Part shown: positions 1-4,294 of the stretch, piece after piece
How the letters are laid out: every line of letters begins with the position of its first letter
How positions within the stretch are numbered: the stretch's first letter is position 1
Assembly (NCBI GenBank): GCA_045540355.1
Contig: JAZQHB010000086.1
Span: 1-6,570, forward strand
Origin: RGIG2945 sp045540355
GTDB taxonomy: Bacteria > Bacillota > Clostridia > Oscillospirales > Acutalibacteraceae
DNA length: 6,570 nucleotides
Reading direction: 5' to 3'
Notes under the pieces: model-generated
The model's database searches: none
Seen by the model: only the letters and a program-made list of their open reading frames with translations
Told to the model about the DNA's origin: nothing
Position numbers and translations under genes: made by a program

Positions 1-19
1 TTTTTTCTCTGTTTTAAGG

Positions 20-48
20 TTGATTTTTTGATTTCTTTAATGTATAAT
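20..48 (+). promoter_or_regulatory. Promoter of the tRNA-Pro gene
   Basis: A -35 box TTGATT (20..25) and a perfect -10 box TATAAT (43..48) are separated by 17 bp. Transcription should start near 55, about 10 nt before the mature tRNA end at 65. It lies outside the integrated element, so the reconstituted tRNA gene keeps its native chromosomal promoter. Confidence 0.85.
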
Positions 49-64
49 ATGTCGTGTTGTCTGA

Positions 65-141
65 CGGGGTGTGGCGAAGCTTGGTATCGCGCTTGGTTCG
101 GGACCAAGAGGCCTCGGGTTCGAATCCCGACACTCCGACCA
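65..141 (+). tRNA. tRNA-Pro (anticodon CGG)
   Basis: A complete cloverleaf can be drawn. The acceptor stem pairs 65..71 with 131..137, with one G-U pair. The D stem is 74..77/87..90. The anticodon stem is 92..96/104..108 around loop TTCGGGA, giving anticodon CGG (99..101), which reads proline codon CCG. The T stem is 114..118/126..130 with loop TTCGAAT. Discriminator A138 is followed by an encoded CCA. Bases 97..141 are duplicated exactly at 3932..3976, so only the 5' half (65..96) is original chromosomal sequence and the 3' half was supplied by the integrated element. Function should be intact because the replacement is identical to the displaced copy. Confidence 0.97.
97..141 (+). repeat. 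attL: 45-bp direct repeat inside tRNA-Pro
   Basis: This stretch is identical to 3932..3976 over all 45 bases, and the flanks differ immediately outside (G96 against T3931, C142 against T3977). It starts in the anticodon loop and ends with the CCA. That is the usual identity segment for tyrosine integrases that use tRNA genes, with crossover expected in or next to the anticodon loop. The exact cut positions cannot be read from the sequence. Confidence 0.93.
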
Positions 142-149
142 CTCAAAAG

Positions 150-196
150 CCTTATAAACTCTATGTTTTTAGAGTTTATGAGGTTTTTTGTTTTTT
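150..196 (+). terminator. Terminator of tRNA-Pro, element-borne
   Basis: A 13-bp stem (150..162 paired with 171..183, one G-U pair) with an 8-nt loop is followed by a T-rich run (184..196). It is in the right place to end the tRNA transcript and it came in with the element. Read leftward, the hairpin is followed by CTTTTGAG, so it may also help to stop the integrase transcript ending at 235. Confidence 0.88.
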
Positions 197-229
197 CTAA
201 AAAATACACTTTTCTAACGGATTTCTAAC
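194..229 (+). repeat. Left-end TTTCTAAC repeats (candidate integrase arm sites)
   Basis: TTTCTAAC occurs at 211..218 and 222..229, one helical turn (11 bp) apart, with a variant TTTCTAAA at 194..201. The same 8-mer appears three times near the other end (3771..3801) in the same orientation. Small repeats on both sides of the core, inside the element, match the layout of arm-type sites bound by the N-terminal domain of tyrosine integrases. The binding is inferred. Confidence 0.65.
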
Positions 230-234
230 GGTCA

Positions 235-1383
235 CTAAACATTGAATGTAGCAGACATTGATTCTGCTATGTTTTGTTTCCGTTCAGTATCAAGATGTGC
301 ATATATATTTGCAGTTGTTCTGAAATCTGCATGACCTAACCACTCTTGAATATCTTTCAAAGAAAAACCATTAGCTATTAATAAACTAGCACAAGAATGT
401 CTTAAATCGTGAAATCTGATTAACGGCAAATTATACATCTTCAATAACTTTGAAAACTTTCTTGATACAAAATCAGGTGCATAGGTGTGACCGTCCGCCC
501 ACTTGAAAACATAATCGTTTTCTATGTACTCTTTACCGAATAACTTTCGGTTTTCATCTTCCTGTTCTTTAAGTCTCAAAAAAATCACCTTAACATCATT
601 AGTTAACGGATATGAACGATAGCTTGACGATGTTTTTGTTGTGTCTTTTTCAACTACAATATTACACTTTACAACAGTGTGTTTAATAGTAACAAGACCA
701 TTTTCAAAGTCTATACTATCCCATTTTAAACCCAGAGCCTCACTTTTCCTTAATCCATAAATAACGGTAATGTATATCAGTGAATATAAGTCCTCTTCTT
801 TTATAGCATTGAAAAGTGCATTTAATTGATTAATAGTATAAAACTCTGTTGCTTTTCTTTGGTGCTTTGGCAAACGAAGAAACTCACAGGGATTTTTTGA
901 AATCAAATCATTTTTTAATGCCTCTTTAAGAACTAAATTTAAAATTAATTTGTGTGTATTCATAGTTTTTGGAGATAAGCCACCTTTTCCGTTTAGCTTA
1001 CCACTTTCGCTTTTAATGTTAATGTACTCTTGCAAGACCTCAACATTTACTTTATCAAGTTTTACTTTCTTGTTTTCAAAATACGGTATTATCTGACTTT
1101 TTGCTATTGTTTCATATCCTTGATAGGTTATTACATCAACTTGATTTTTTATACTCACAAGCCAAGATTTAACATAATCACTGAATTGAATATCAGCATT
1201 AAAAAGATTACCTGTCTTTTCATACTCTCTTAGTGTTTCTCGGAGTAACTTTTCAGCTTTCTTTTTATTACCTTTAGTTAAAAGTCCTGTAGCAATCCAT
1301 TTTTGTTTTCTTTTTCCGTTTGCGTCTATTGAATTTATAACGATATAATATTTATCGTTTTTTATCTGCAGGCTTCCTGTCAT
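235..1383 (-). CDS. int: Tyrosine recombinase (integrase)
   Basis: This 382-residue protein carries out site-specific recombination between the element and the tRNA-Pro gene. Residues about 1-60 look like an AP2-like arm-DNA-binding domain. Residues about 65-165 form the SAM-like core-binding domain, and residues about 180-375 the catalytic domain. The catalytic set is complete: R212 in YGLRKSEALGL, a likely K250, H325 and R328 in RFHDLRHS, H351 in LGHADF, and nucleophile Y361 in NIYAHL. Length is typical of Bacillota phage and ICE integrases. The ATG at 1383 is preceded by AAAGGAG five bases upstream. It is the last gene of the rep-xis-int operon, 40 bp after xis, and sits beside attL as expected. 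The protein ends at TAG (235..237), just inside the arm-site repeats. Confidence 0.96.
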   Translation of the reverse strand: MTGSLQIKNDKYYIVINSIDANGKRKQKWIATGLLTKGNKKKAEKLLRETLREYEKTGNLFNADIQFSDYVKSWLVSIKNQVDVITYQGYETIAKSQIIPYFENKKVKLDKVNVEVLQEYINIKSESGKLNGKGGLSPKTMNTHKLILNLVLKEALKNDLISKNPCEFLRLPKHQRKATEFYTINQLNALFNAIKEEDLYSLIYITVIYGLRKSEALGLKWDSIDFENGLVTIKHTVVKCNIVVEKDTTKTSSSYRSYPLTNDVKVIFLRLKEQEDENRKLFGKEYIENDYVFKWADGHTYAPDFVSRKFSKLLKMYNLPLIRFHDLRHSCASLLIANGFSLKDIQEWLGHADFRTTANIYAHLDTERKQNIAESMSATFNV

Positions 1384-1423
1384 TTTAACTCCTTTCTAAT
1401 CTGAAACCTGTCATTACAAGCGA

Positions 1424-1600
1424 TTAACGATATTTATTTATAAAGTCTATCAAACAAACTTTAGGTATAAGATATTTTCTACCAACTTTAATATATTTGA
1501 TAGCACCGATTTTCAAAAGCTTATACAATGAGTTTTTGCCTATTTTTAAAGCAGTGCAAGTTTCATCTACTGTTAAAACATCTTTGTAATTATCAAACAT
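1424..1600 (-). CDS. xis: Small excisionase-like helix-turn-helix protein
   Basis: A 58-residue ORF starting MFDNYKDVLTVDE and ending FINKYR. Residues about 7-55 have the pattern of the MerR-type winged-helix 'excisionase family' (HTH_17). It opens with LTVDETCTALKIGKNSLYKL, and the wing is IKYIKVGRKYLIPK. These proteins bend DNA next to att sites and steer integrase towards excision. The start at 1600 follows an AGGGTGG ribosome site with a 6-nt gap. The gene begins 13 bp after the rep stop and 40 bp before int, so the three are probably cotranscribed. The excisionase role is inferred from family and position; a regulator of int is the main alternative. The gene symbol is by role only. Confidence 0.85.
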   Translation of the reverse strand: MFDNYKDVLTVDETCTALKIGKNSLYKLLKIGAIKYIKVGRKYLIPKVCLIDFINKYR

Positions 1601-1613
1601 ACTGCACCACCCT

Positions 1614-2573
1614 TTAACAGTTGTCCTCTATAAAGTATTCACTTGGTATTTCTTCAAAATGAATTATTTCCCCTCTGATGTTTTCAAATTTAATTATATT
1701 ATGTATTCTTCGTACAAAAGCATTGTAGGTTTTATATTCTTTTCGCTGAACATCTTTAAATTGTTCATTCAATGGAATATTACTGATTATATATACTTTT
1801 GTGTATACGGCAGTTTTGTCTGAGTACCTTGCAGAAAGTCTGCAAGGGTACCCATCAAGATATTGTAACATATCCGAAAGCAAAATCGAACTTCTAAATT
1901 CATCAAACAGAATTACATCTTGATTTCTATAATTATCAAACGGATTTTTGTAGTTAGTAATTTTACAAACATTTTTGTAACCGTATTTTTCCATAACAAA
2001 TCGAGTCTTTCCTGTTGCAGTATCTCCGTAAATATATGTCACATTCAAATCACGCCAAGTATTTTCAATTTCCTTATCAATAACAAGTTGTCTCATTTGC
2101 TGTAGATGTTGTATTTTGGTACCGTATGACGGATATTGTTCTATGATATCAAACTCACTATAACCGTCTTTAATCATCTGAAAAACCTCATCAGATACCT
2201 TTGTATTTTTAGCAGCTACATCTAACGGCATTTCTCCGTATTCTTCAAAAGTATCAATTAAATTAGTTTCTTTCTTTTCGGTGTCAGCATATTTTCCCTC
2301 TTTGCGAATGTAGTCACGGTTTTGTTGACAGGTACCGTGAGCAGTTTCTATATGTGCCTGTGGGAATAACTTTTTTAACCTATCAAAAGATACGGCATTT
2401 TTAAAACATATGAAAATATGCGTATGATAAGTTTCGTTCTCTTCGTCACACATACAAAAATACACCCAATTTGTTTGATTTACAAGTGAAAAAATTTTTT
2501 CGTGTGTAAATTCTTTTTCAATGGGATTGTTAATTGTGAGCTGATATTTTCTAGCTCTGCTTTTCTCTGTCAT
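1614..2573 (-). CDS. rep: CRESS-DNA-type replication initiator Rep (HUH endonuclease + SF3 helicase)
   Basis: This 319-residue protein has both domains of circovirus/geminivirus-like Reps. The HUH endonuclease half shows motif I QLTINNP (11-17), motif II HTH (50-52, metal-binding histidines) and motif III YIRK (88-91, with Y88 the nicking tyrosine). The superfamily 3 helicase half shows Walker A GDTATGKT (183-190), Walker B VILFDEF (220-226), motif C IISN (262-265) and a likely arginine finger R288/R289. All key residues are present, so the protein should be active. It would nick the origin hairpin at 2621..2648, stay covalently linked to the 5' end, and unwind DNA for rolling-circle replication. 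AAAGGAGGT lies five bases before the ATG at 2573. It is the first gene of the leftward operon, downstream of the promoter at 2734..2762. Length and layout fit CRESS Reps of bacterial plasmids. There is no pRep-like primase or Rep_trans/Rep_1 signature. Confidence 0.95.
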   Translation of the reverse strand: MTEKSRARKYQLTINNPIEKEFTHEKIFSLVNQTNWVYFCMCDEENETYHTHIFICFKNAVSFDRLKKLFPQAHIETAHGTCQQNRDYIRKEGKYADTEKKETNLIDTFEEYGEMPLDVAAKNTKVSDEVFQMIKDGYSEFDIIEQYPSYGTKIQHLQQMRQLVIDKEIENTWRDLNVTYIYGDTATGKTRFVMEKYGYKNVCKITNYKNPFDNYRNQDVILFDEFRSSILLSDMLQYLDGYPCRLSARYSDKTAVYTKVYIISNIPLNEQFKDVQRKEYKTYNAFVRRIHNIIKFENIRGEIIHFEEIPSEYFIEDNC

Positions 2574-2601
2574 ATAAGACCTCCTTTAAATAAAATTAAT
2601 A

Positions 2602-2619
2602 ACACAAATTACACAAGTT
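2602..2619 (-). repeat. Tandem iteron-like repeats beside the origin hairpin
   Basis: Two abutting 9-mers, ACACAAATT (2602..2610) and ACACAAGTT (2611..2619), differ at one base. On the rep strand they lie directly 3' of the origin stem-loop, with one base between. In porcine circovirus the Rep-binding short tandem repeats lie in the same relative place. A role as Rep recognition iterons is inferred. Confidence 0.6.
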
Positions 2620-2620
2620 G

Positions 2621-2648
2621 TGCAAAAGGGTAATACTAGCCTTTTGCA
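2621..2648 (-). other. Predicted rolling-circle origin: stem-loop with nonanucleotide TAGTATTAC
   Basis: A perfect 9-bp inverted repeat (TGCAAAAGG 2621..2629 and CCTTTTGCA 2640..2648) encloses a 10-nt loop. On the minus strand, the same strand as rep, the loop reads C followed by TAGTATTAC (complement of 2630..2638). This fits the NANTATTAC consensus of CRESS-DNA virus origins, where Rep cuts between T7 and A8. The predicted nick is therefore between minus-strand bases opposite 2632 and 2631. It sits 48 nt upstream of the rep start codon in the rep leader, as in circoviruses. An adjacent Rep with intact HUH motifs makes the assignment strong. Confidence 0.92.
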
Positions 2649-2682
2649 TAAACATATGCGAACACACCTAACGGTGTCGTTC
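2646..2682. repeat. Additional hairpins next to the origin
   Basis: A 5-bp hairpin (GCATA 2646..2650 with TATGC 2655..2659) overlaps the outer base pairs of the origin stem, so the two would compete. A second hairpin pairs 2660..2668 with 2673..2682 around loop TAAC, with one bulged C at 2678. Both lie in the untranslated rep leader. They could help origin melting, be extra Rep contacts, or shape the rep mRNA leader; the sequence does not decide. Confidence 0.5.
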
Positions 2683-2713
2683 TCGCAAACAACAAATCAG
2701 TTAGCTTAAGTTT

Positions 2714-2781
2714 ACAAAATTGTTTACACGTTAAATATACATCAAACAAACAAATTTGTCAATATCTATTTACAAAAATGT
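2714..2781. promoter_or_regulatory. Three operator-like sites ACAAAWWTGT in the divergent promoter region
   Basis: The sites are ACAAAATTGT (2714..2723), ACAAATTTGT (2750..2759) and ACAAAAATGT (2772..2781), each with ACA...TGT dyad ends. The first lies near the start of the rep transcript, the second overlaps the rep -35 box, and the third overlaps the repressor -35 box. That is the layout expected for a repressor that shuts the rep operon and tunes its own gene. Binding by the repressor encoded at 2817 is inferred. AT-rich content lowers the significance of such short sites. Confidence 0.55.
2734..2762 (-). promoter_or_regulatory. Promoter of the rep-xis-int operon
   Basis: On the minus strand a perfect TTGACA (complement of 2757..2762) and TATATT (complement of 2734..2739) are exactly 17 bp apart. 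Transcription should start near 2727, giving a leader of about 150 nt that contains the replication origin. The -35 box overlaps a candidate operator (2750..2759), so the promoter is strong but repressible. Confidence 0.85.
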
Positions 2782-2797
2782 TAGTCTGTGGTATTAT
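2769..2797 (+). promoter_or_regulatory. Promoter of the repressor gene
   Basis: TTTACA (2769..2774) and TATTAT (2792..2797) are separated by 17 bp. The start should be near 2804, leaving a leader of only about 13 nt that is mostly ribosome site (AGAGGTGA, 2805..2812). The -35 box is 6 bp from that of the divergent rep promoter, so occupancy of one probably affects the other. Confidence 0.78.
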
Positions 2798-2816
2798 ACT
2801 TTCGAGAGGTGATTAT

Positions 2817-3596
2817 ATGCCATATACAAAACTATTAAACGATATAATTGATAGAAGTGGTTTAACTTTAAAAGAAATTGCAGAAAAATGCACTGCAAAC
2901 GGAGTAAAAGTCACTGCATCATATATCAGCACTTTAAAAAACGATACAAATAACAGAGCTCCGTCAGATGAAATGTCAAGAGCGATTGCAAAAGCCTGTA
3001 ACTGCAAAGATGAAGGCATATTAGTTCTTGAGGCATACATTGACAATGCACCACCAGAGTTTAAAGGCGTTCTTGATTTTTTAAAGTCAACTATTATGTT
3101 TTCAATGATTGGAGTTTTTGAAAACCAAATTGATAACAGTCAGTTTCAAGACCTTTTAAAAATGACTGACAGTATGCCTTTATCTTCTCTACTGATACAA
3201 CTATCAAAGACAACAGACGAAAGTATAGAGAAGGCTTTCGGTATGTTTAATATGACATCAACCATTGATGATGAAATTAACGATATCAGAATTCAAACAG
3301 ACCTTAAAGAAGCTCAGGGATTTCCTGTATTGGATAACTCTATGTTTCCTATAATGCCCGAAAACTCTAAAGCAGTAATTGAATACAAAATTACTAAAGA
3401 TTTATGCAACGGAGATATAATTGCATTTTCAAGGAAAAACGAAACTGAATTGATTTACAGAAAAGTTGTTTTTCTCGATGAAGAACATACAAAAGTTGCT
3501 GTATTTCCTATTAATACCGAATATGAAACACTGACTTTTGACTGCAAAGATATAAACATACTCGGAAAAGTTAAACAAGTAGTCGCAAATTTATAA
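2817..3596 (+). CDS. Phage-type repressor: N-terminal HTH with a degenerate S24/LexA-like C-terminal domain
   Basis: A 259-residue putative regulator divergent from rep. Residues about 1-62 form a lambda-repressor-like (XRE) helix-turn-helix, including LTLKEIAEKC, ASYISTLKN and SDEMSRAIAKAC. Residues about 75-150 are helical with no assignable domain. Residues about 165-257 resemble the S24 peptidase fold of LexA/CI: FPVLDNSMFPIM with S175 at the nucleophile position, then GDIIAFSRKN and IYRKVVF. Where LexA has catalytic lysine (VKRL), this protein seems to have Y214, and no Ala-Gly cleavage site is evident at the usual distance, so SOS self-cleavage is doubtful. I chose ATG 2817 because AGAGGTGA lies just upstream. 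The in-frame ATG at 2778 lies inside the promoter. It probably keeps the element integrated by repressing rep-xis-int. Confidence 0.88.
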   Translation: MPYTKLLNDIIDRSGLTLKEIAEKCTANGVKVTASYISTLKNDTNNRAPSDEMSRAIAKACNCKDEGILVLEAYIDNAPPEFKGVLDFLKSTIMFSMIGVFENQIDNSQFQDLLKMTDSMPLSSLLIQLSKTTDESIEKAFGMFNMTSTIDDEINDIRIQTDLKEAQGFPVLDNSMFPIMPENSKAVIEYKITKDLCNGDIIAFSRKNETELIYRKVVFLDEEHTKVAVFPINTEYETLTFDCKDINILGKVKQVVANL

Positions 3597-3623
3597 GCGA
3601 ACTCTTTCGCTCGCCGCTAGGCA

Positions 3624-3659
3624 GAGGGTGACACAATAAGTGTGTCACCCTCGCTTTTT
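3624..3659 (+). terminator. Terminator of the repressor gene
   Basis: A perfect 12-bp stem (3624..3635 with 3641..3652, 5-nt loop) is followed by GC and five T's. It lies 27 bp after the repressor stop. The stem sits inside a larger palindrome: CGCTCG (3608..3613) and GCTA (3616..3619) are complementary to CGAGCG (3668..3673) and TAGC (3659..3662). Confidence 0.88.
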
Positions 3660-3684
3660 AGCGTTAACGAGCGGTAGAGGGAAC

Positions 3685-3737
3685 AAAAAGTCTGTCAAGG
3701 GCAAGACAAGTGCTACGCACCCTTGACAGACTTTTTT
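3685..3737. terminator. 17-bp perfect palindrome, probable bidirectional terminator
   Basis: A perfect 17-bp inverted repeat (3685..3701 with 3720..3736) encloses an 18-nt loop. The outer bases are A5 on the left and T6 on the right, so each strand ends its stem in a T run, as in bidirectional terminators. It would insulate the element from reads coming through attR. In a rolling-circle replicon such a stable hairpin could also prime complementary-strand synthesis; that part is speculation. Confidence 0.7.
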
Positions 3738-3770
3738 CGCTTTAAAATTTATGCTTTTGTAATGACAGTA

Positions 3771-3801
3771 TTTCTAACTTTTTTCTAACACTTTTTCTAA
3801 C
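3771..3801 (+). repeat. Right-end TTTCTAAC repeats (candidate integrase arm sites)
   Basis: Three exact TTTCTAAC copies at 3771..3778, 3782..3789 and 3794..3801 are spaced 11 and 12 bp, so they lie on nearly one face of the helix. They match the repeats at 211..229 near attL and have the same orientation. Together they flank the att core in the joined circle, as arm sites would. Confidence 0.65.
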
Positions 3802-3809
3802 ATTTTTCC

Positions 3810-3918
3810 ATAAAACAAGATTTATATAATTTTATTGTTTCATAGATAAAACACCAAAAAGCCTTTATTTGTAAGGGTTTACAGGCATTTTATAACTCTT
3901 TATAAAACCATATAAAAC
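3810..3918 (+). repeat. ATAAAAC motifs near attR (possible excisionase or accessory sites)
   Basis: ATAAAAC occurs at 3810..3816, 3846..3852, 3902..3908 and 3912..3918. The last two form a tandem 10-mer (3901..3920). Position between the arm sites and the core fits Xis or host-factor binding. Local AT richness makes chance copies possible, so support is weak. Confidence 0.35.
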
Positions 3919-3931
3919 ATAACTTTGATAT

Positions 3932-3976
3932 TTCGGGACCAAGAGGCCTCGGGTTCGAATCCCGACACTCCGACCA
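3932..3976 (+). repeat. attR: displaced 3' half of tRNA-Pro
   Basis: It is identical to 97..141. It lacks the 5' half of a tRNA (upstream bases are unrelated AT-rich sequence) and has no visible promoter of its own, so it should not be a functional tRNA. It marks the right end of the 3.8-kb element. Confidence 0.93.
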
Positions 3977-3986
3977 TTTTTATAAA

Positions 3987-4020
3987 GAGTACTCACTGAA
4001 AAGTGGGTACTTTTTTTATT
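3987..4020 (+). terminator. Rho-independent terminator after attR
   Basis: A 9-bp stem (3988..3996 with 4003..4011, one G-U pair) and a 6-nt loop are followed by a T run (4011..4017). It begins 12 bp after the tRNA fragment, the same arrangement as the terminator after the intact tRNA. It was probably the tRNA terminator before the 3.8-kb element arrived. Confidence 0.8.
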
Positions 4021-4166
4021 GGCCTCTTGCGGACCGAACCAATGTGAGGGACCAGGCGACGGAGCTGAGCGCTGCCGGTGGCAGATGAAGCGAATCGGAG
4101 GAAGAGAAAAATAAGGAGTATCACGAAGCGCCCCAAGCAAGTGAGACGACTATATTTTTCTCGGTA
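4021..4166. repeat. GC-rich, highly structured segment, possible dispersed repeat or RNA
   Basis: It is far richer in G+C than its surroundings and has several inverted repeats. ATTGG (4018..4022) faces CCAAT (4039..4043). CTGCC faces GGCAG (4072..4084). GAGAAAAATA (4104..4113) faces TATTTTTCTC (4153..4162). 4091..4101 faces 4168..4178, complementary at 10 of 11 positions. 4021..4042 also resembles the reverse complement of the tRNA-Pro anticodon arm. It could be a remnant of an earlier element, a mobile repeat, or a structured RNA; I do not recognise a named family. Confidence 0.4.
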
Positions 4167-4197
4167 GCCTCGGATTCGAATCCCGACACTCCGACCA
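4167..4197 (+). repeat. Third copy of the tRNA-Pro 3' end (decayed att site)
   Basis: 30 of 31 bases match 111..141. The one change, A4174 in place of G118, breaks the conserved last pair of the T stem. The copy starts after the anticodon arm, so it is shorter than attL/attR. With attR it brackets a 221-bp remnant (3977..4197), suggesting an older insertion at the same tRNA whose middle was lost. Confidence 0.8.
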
Positions 4198-4198
4198 T

Positions 4199-4240
4199 GA
4201 TGCGTGTTCATAAGGGATTTGAACACGCATCCTTTTTGTT
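4199..4240 (+). terminator. Terminator after the third tRNA fragment
   Basis: A perfect 12-bp stem of about 13 nt per arm including edges (4199..4210 with 4220..4231) and a 9-nt loop are followed by CTTTTTG. It directly follows the tRNA CCA. It may be the original chromosomal terminator of tRNA-Pro, before any insertion. Confidence 0.85.
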
Positions 4241-4269
4241 TAAAAACAGATTGATATATTTTATTGTTT

Positions 4270-4294
4270 GTCGCAGATTATCTGCGGCTTTTTT
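4270..4294 (+). terminator. Short terminator-like hairpin downstream of the recombinase gene
   Basis: An 8-bp stem (4270..4277 with 4281..4288, one G-U pair) with a 3-nt loop is followed by six T's on the plus strand. It points towards the recombinase gene, so it would block rightward reads from entering it. Leftward there is no T run, so it is a weak terminator for the recombinase itself. Confidence 0.65.

Larger units (their letters stand above)
3597..3931. other. Gene-free right arm of the element
   Basis: This stretch of about 335 bases between the repressor stop and attR has no credible ORF. It holds two large palindromes (3608..3673 and 3685..3737), three TTTCTAAC repeats (3771..3801) and four ATAAAAC motifs (3810, 3846, 3902, 3912). 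The content suits termination plus the nucleoprotein architecture of attP. It may also have a role as a single-strand origin. Confidence 0.7.
97..3976. mobile_element. tRNA-Pro-integrated CRESS-Rep element, about 3.8 kb
   Basis: It is bounded by the 45-bp repeats at 97 and 3932, so the unit with one att copy is 3835 bp. The contents in order are arm-site repeats, tyrosine integrase, excisionase-like protein, CRESS-type Rep, a stem-loop origin with TAGTATTAC, a divergent promoter region, an S24-like repressor gene, two large palindromes and a second set of arm-site repeats. It encodes integration, probably excision, replication and its own repression. No capsid, terminase, relaxase or partner-transfer gene is seen. 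I infer an integrative rolling-circle plasmid, or a satellite that borrows a helper for transfer. CRESS-type Reps on bacterial plasmids and integrated in Bacillota genomes are established, but I cannot place this one in a named group without a tree. Confidence 0.9.

Noticed and set aside
28..228. 66-residue rightward ORF over the tRNA-Pro gene
   Set aside because: It runs through the tRNA and its terminator, starts inside the tRNA promoter and has no ribosome site.
1030..1233. Rightward ORF opposite int
   Set aside because: It lies wholly antisense to the well-supported integrase and shows no motif or ribosome site.
1920..2105. Rightward ORF opposite rep
   Set aside because: It is antisense to the SF3 helicase half of rep, with no independent support.
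2778..2816. Upstream ATG adding 13 residues to the repressor
   Set aside because: It lies between the -35 and -10 boxes, so it would not be on the transcript; ATG 2817 has AGAGGTGA.
2813..3046. Leftward ORF opposite the repressor
   Set aside because: It is antisense to the HTH coding region, with no ribosome site or motif.
3771..3801. CRISPR-like short repeats
   Set aside because: The units are 8 bp at 11-12 bp spacing, far too short for repeats and spacers, and they recur at the other element end, which fits integrase arm sites.
3932..3976. Second tRNA-Pro gene
   Set aside because: Only the 3' half is present, with no acceptor 5' strand, D arm or promoter upstream.
3865..4226. Two overlapping leftward ORFs of 91 and 77 residues
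   Set aside because: They are translations of tRNA fragments, terminators and inverted repeats in reverse. They would need to cross strong hairpins and have no protein-like features.
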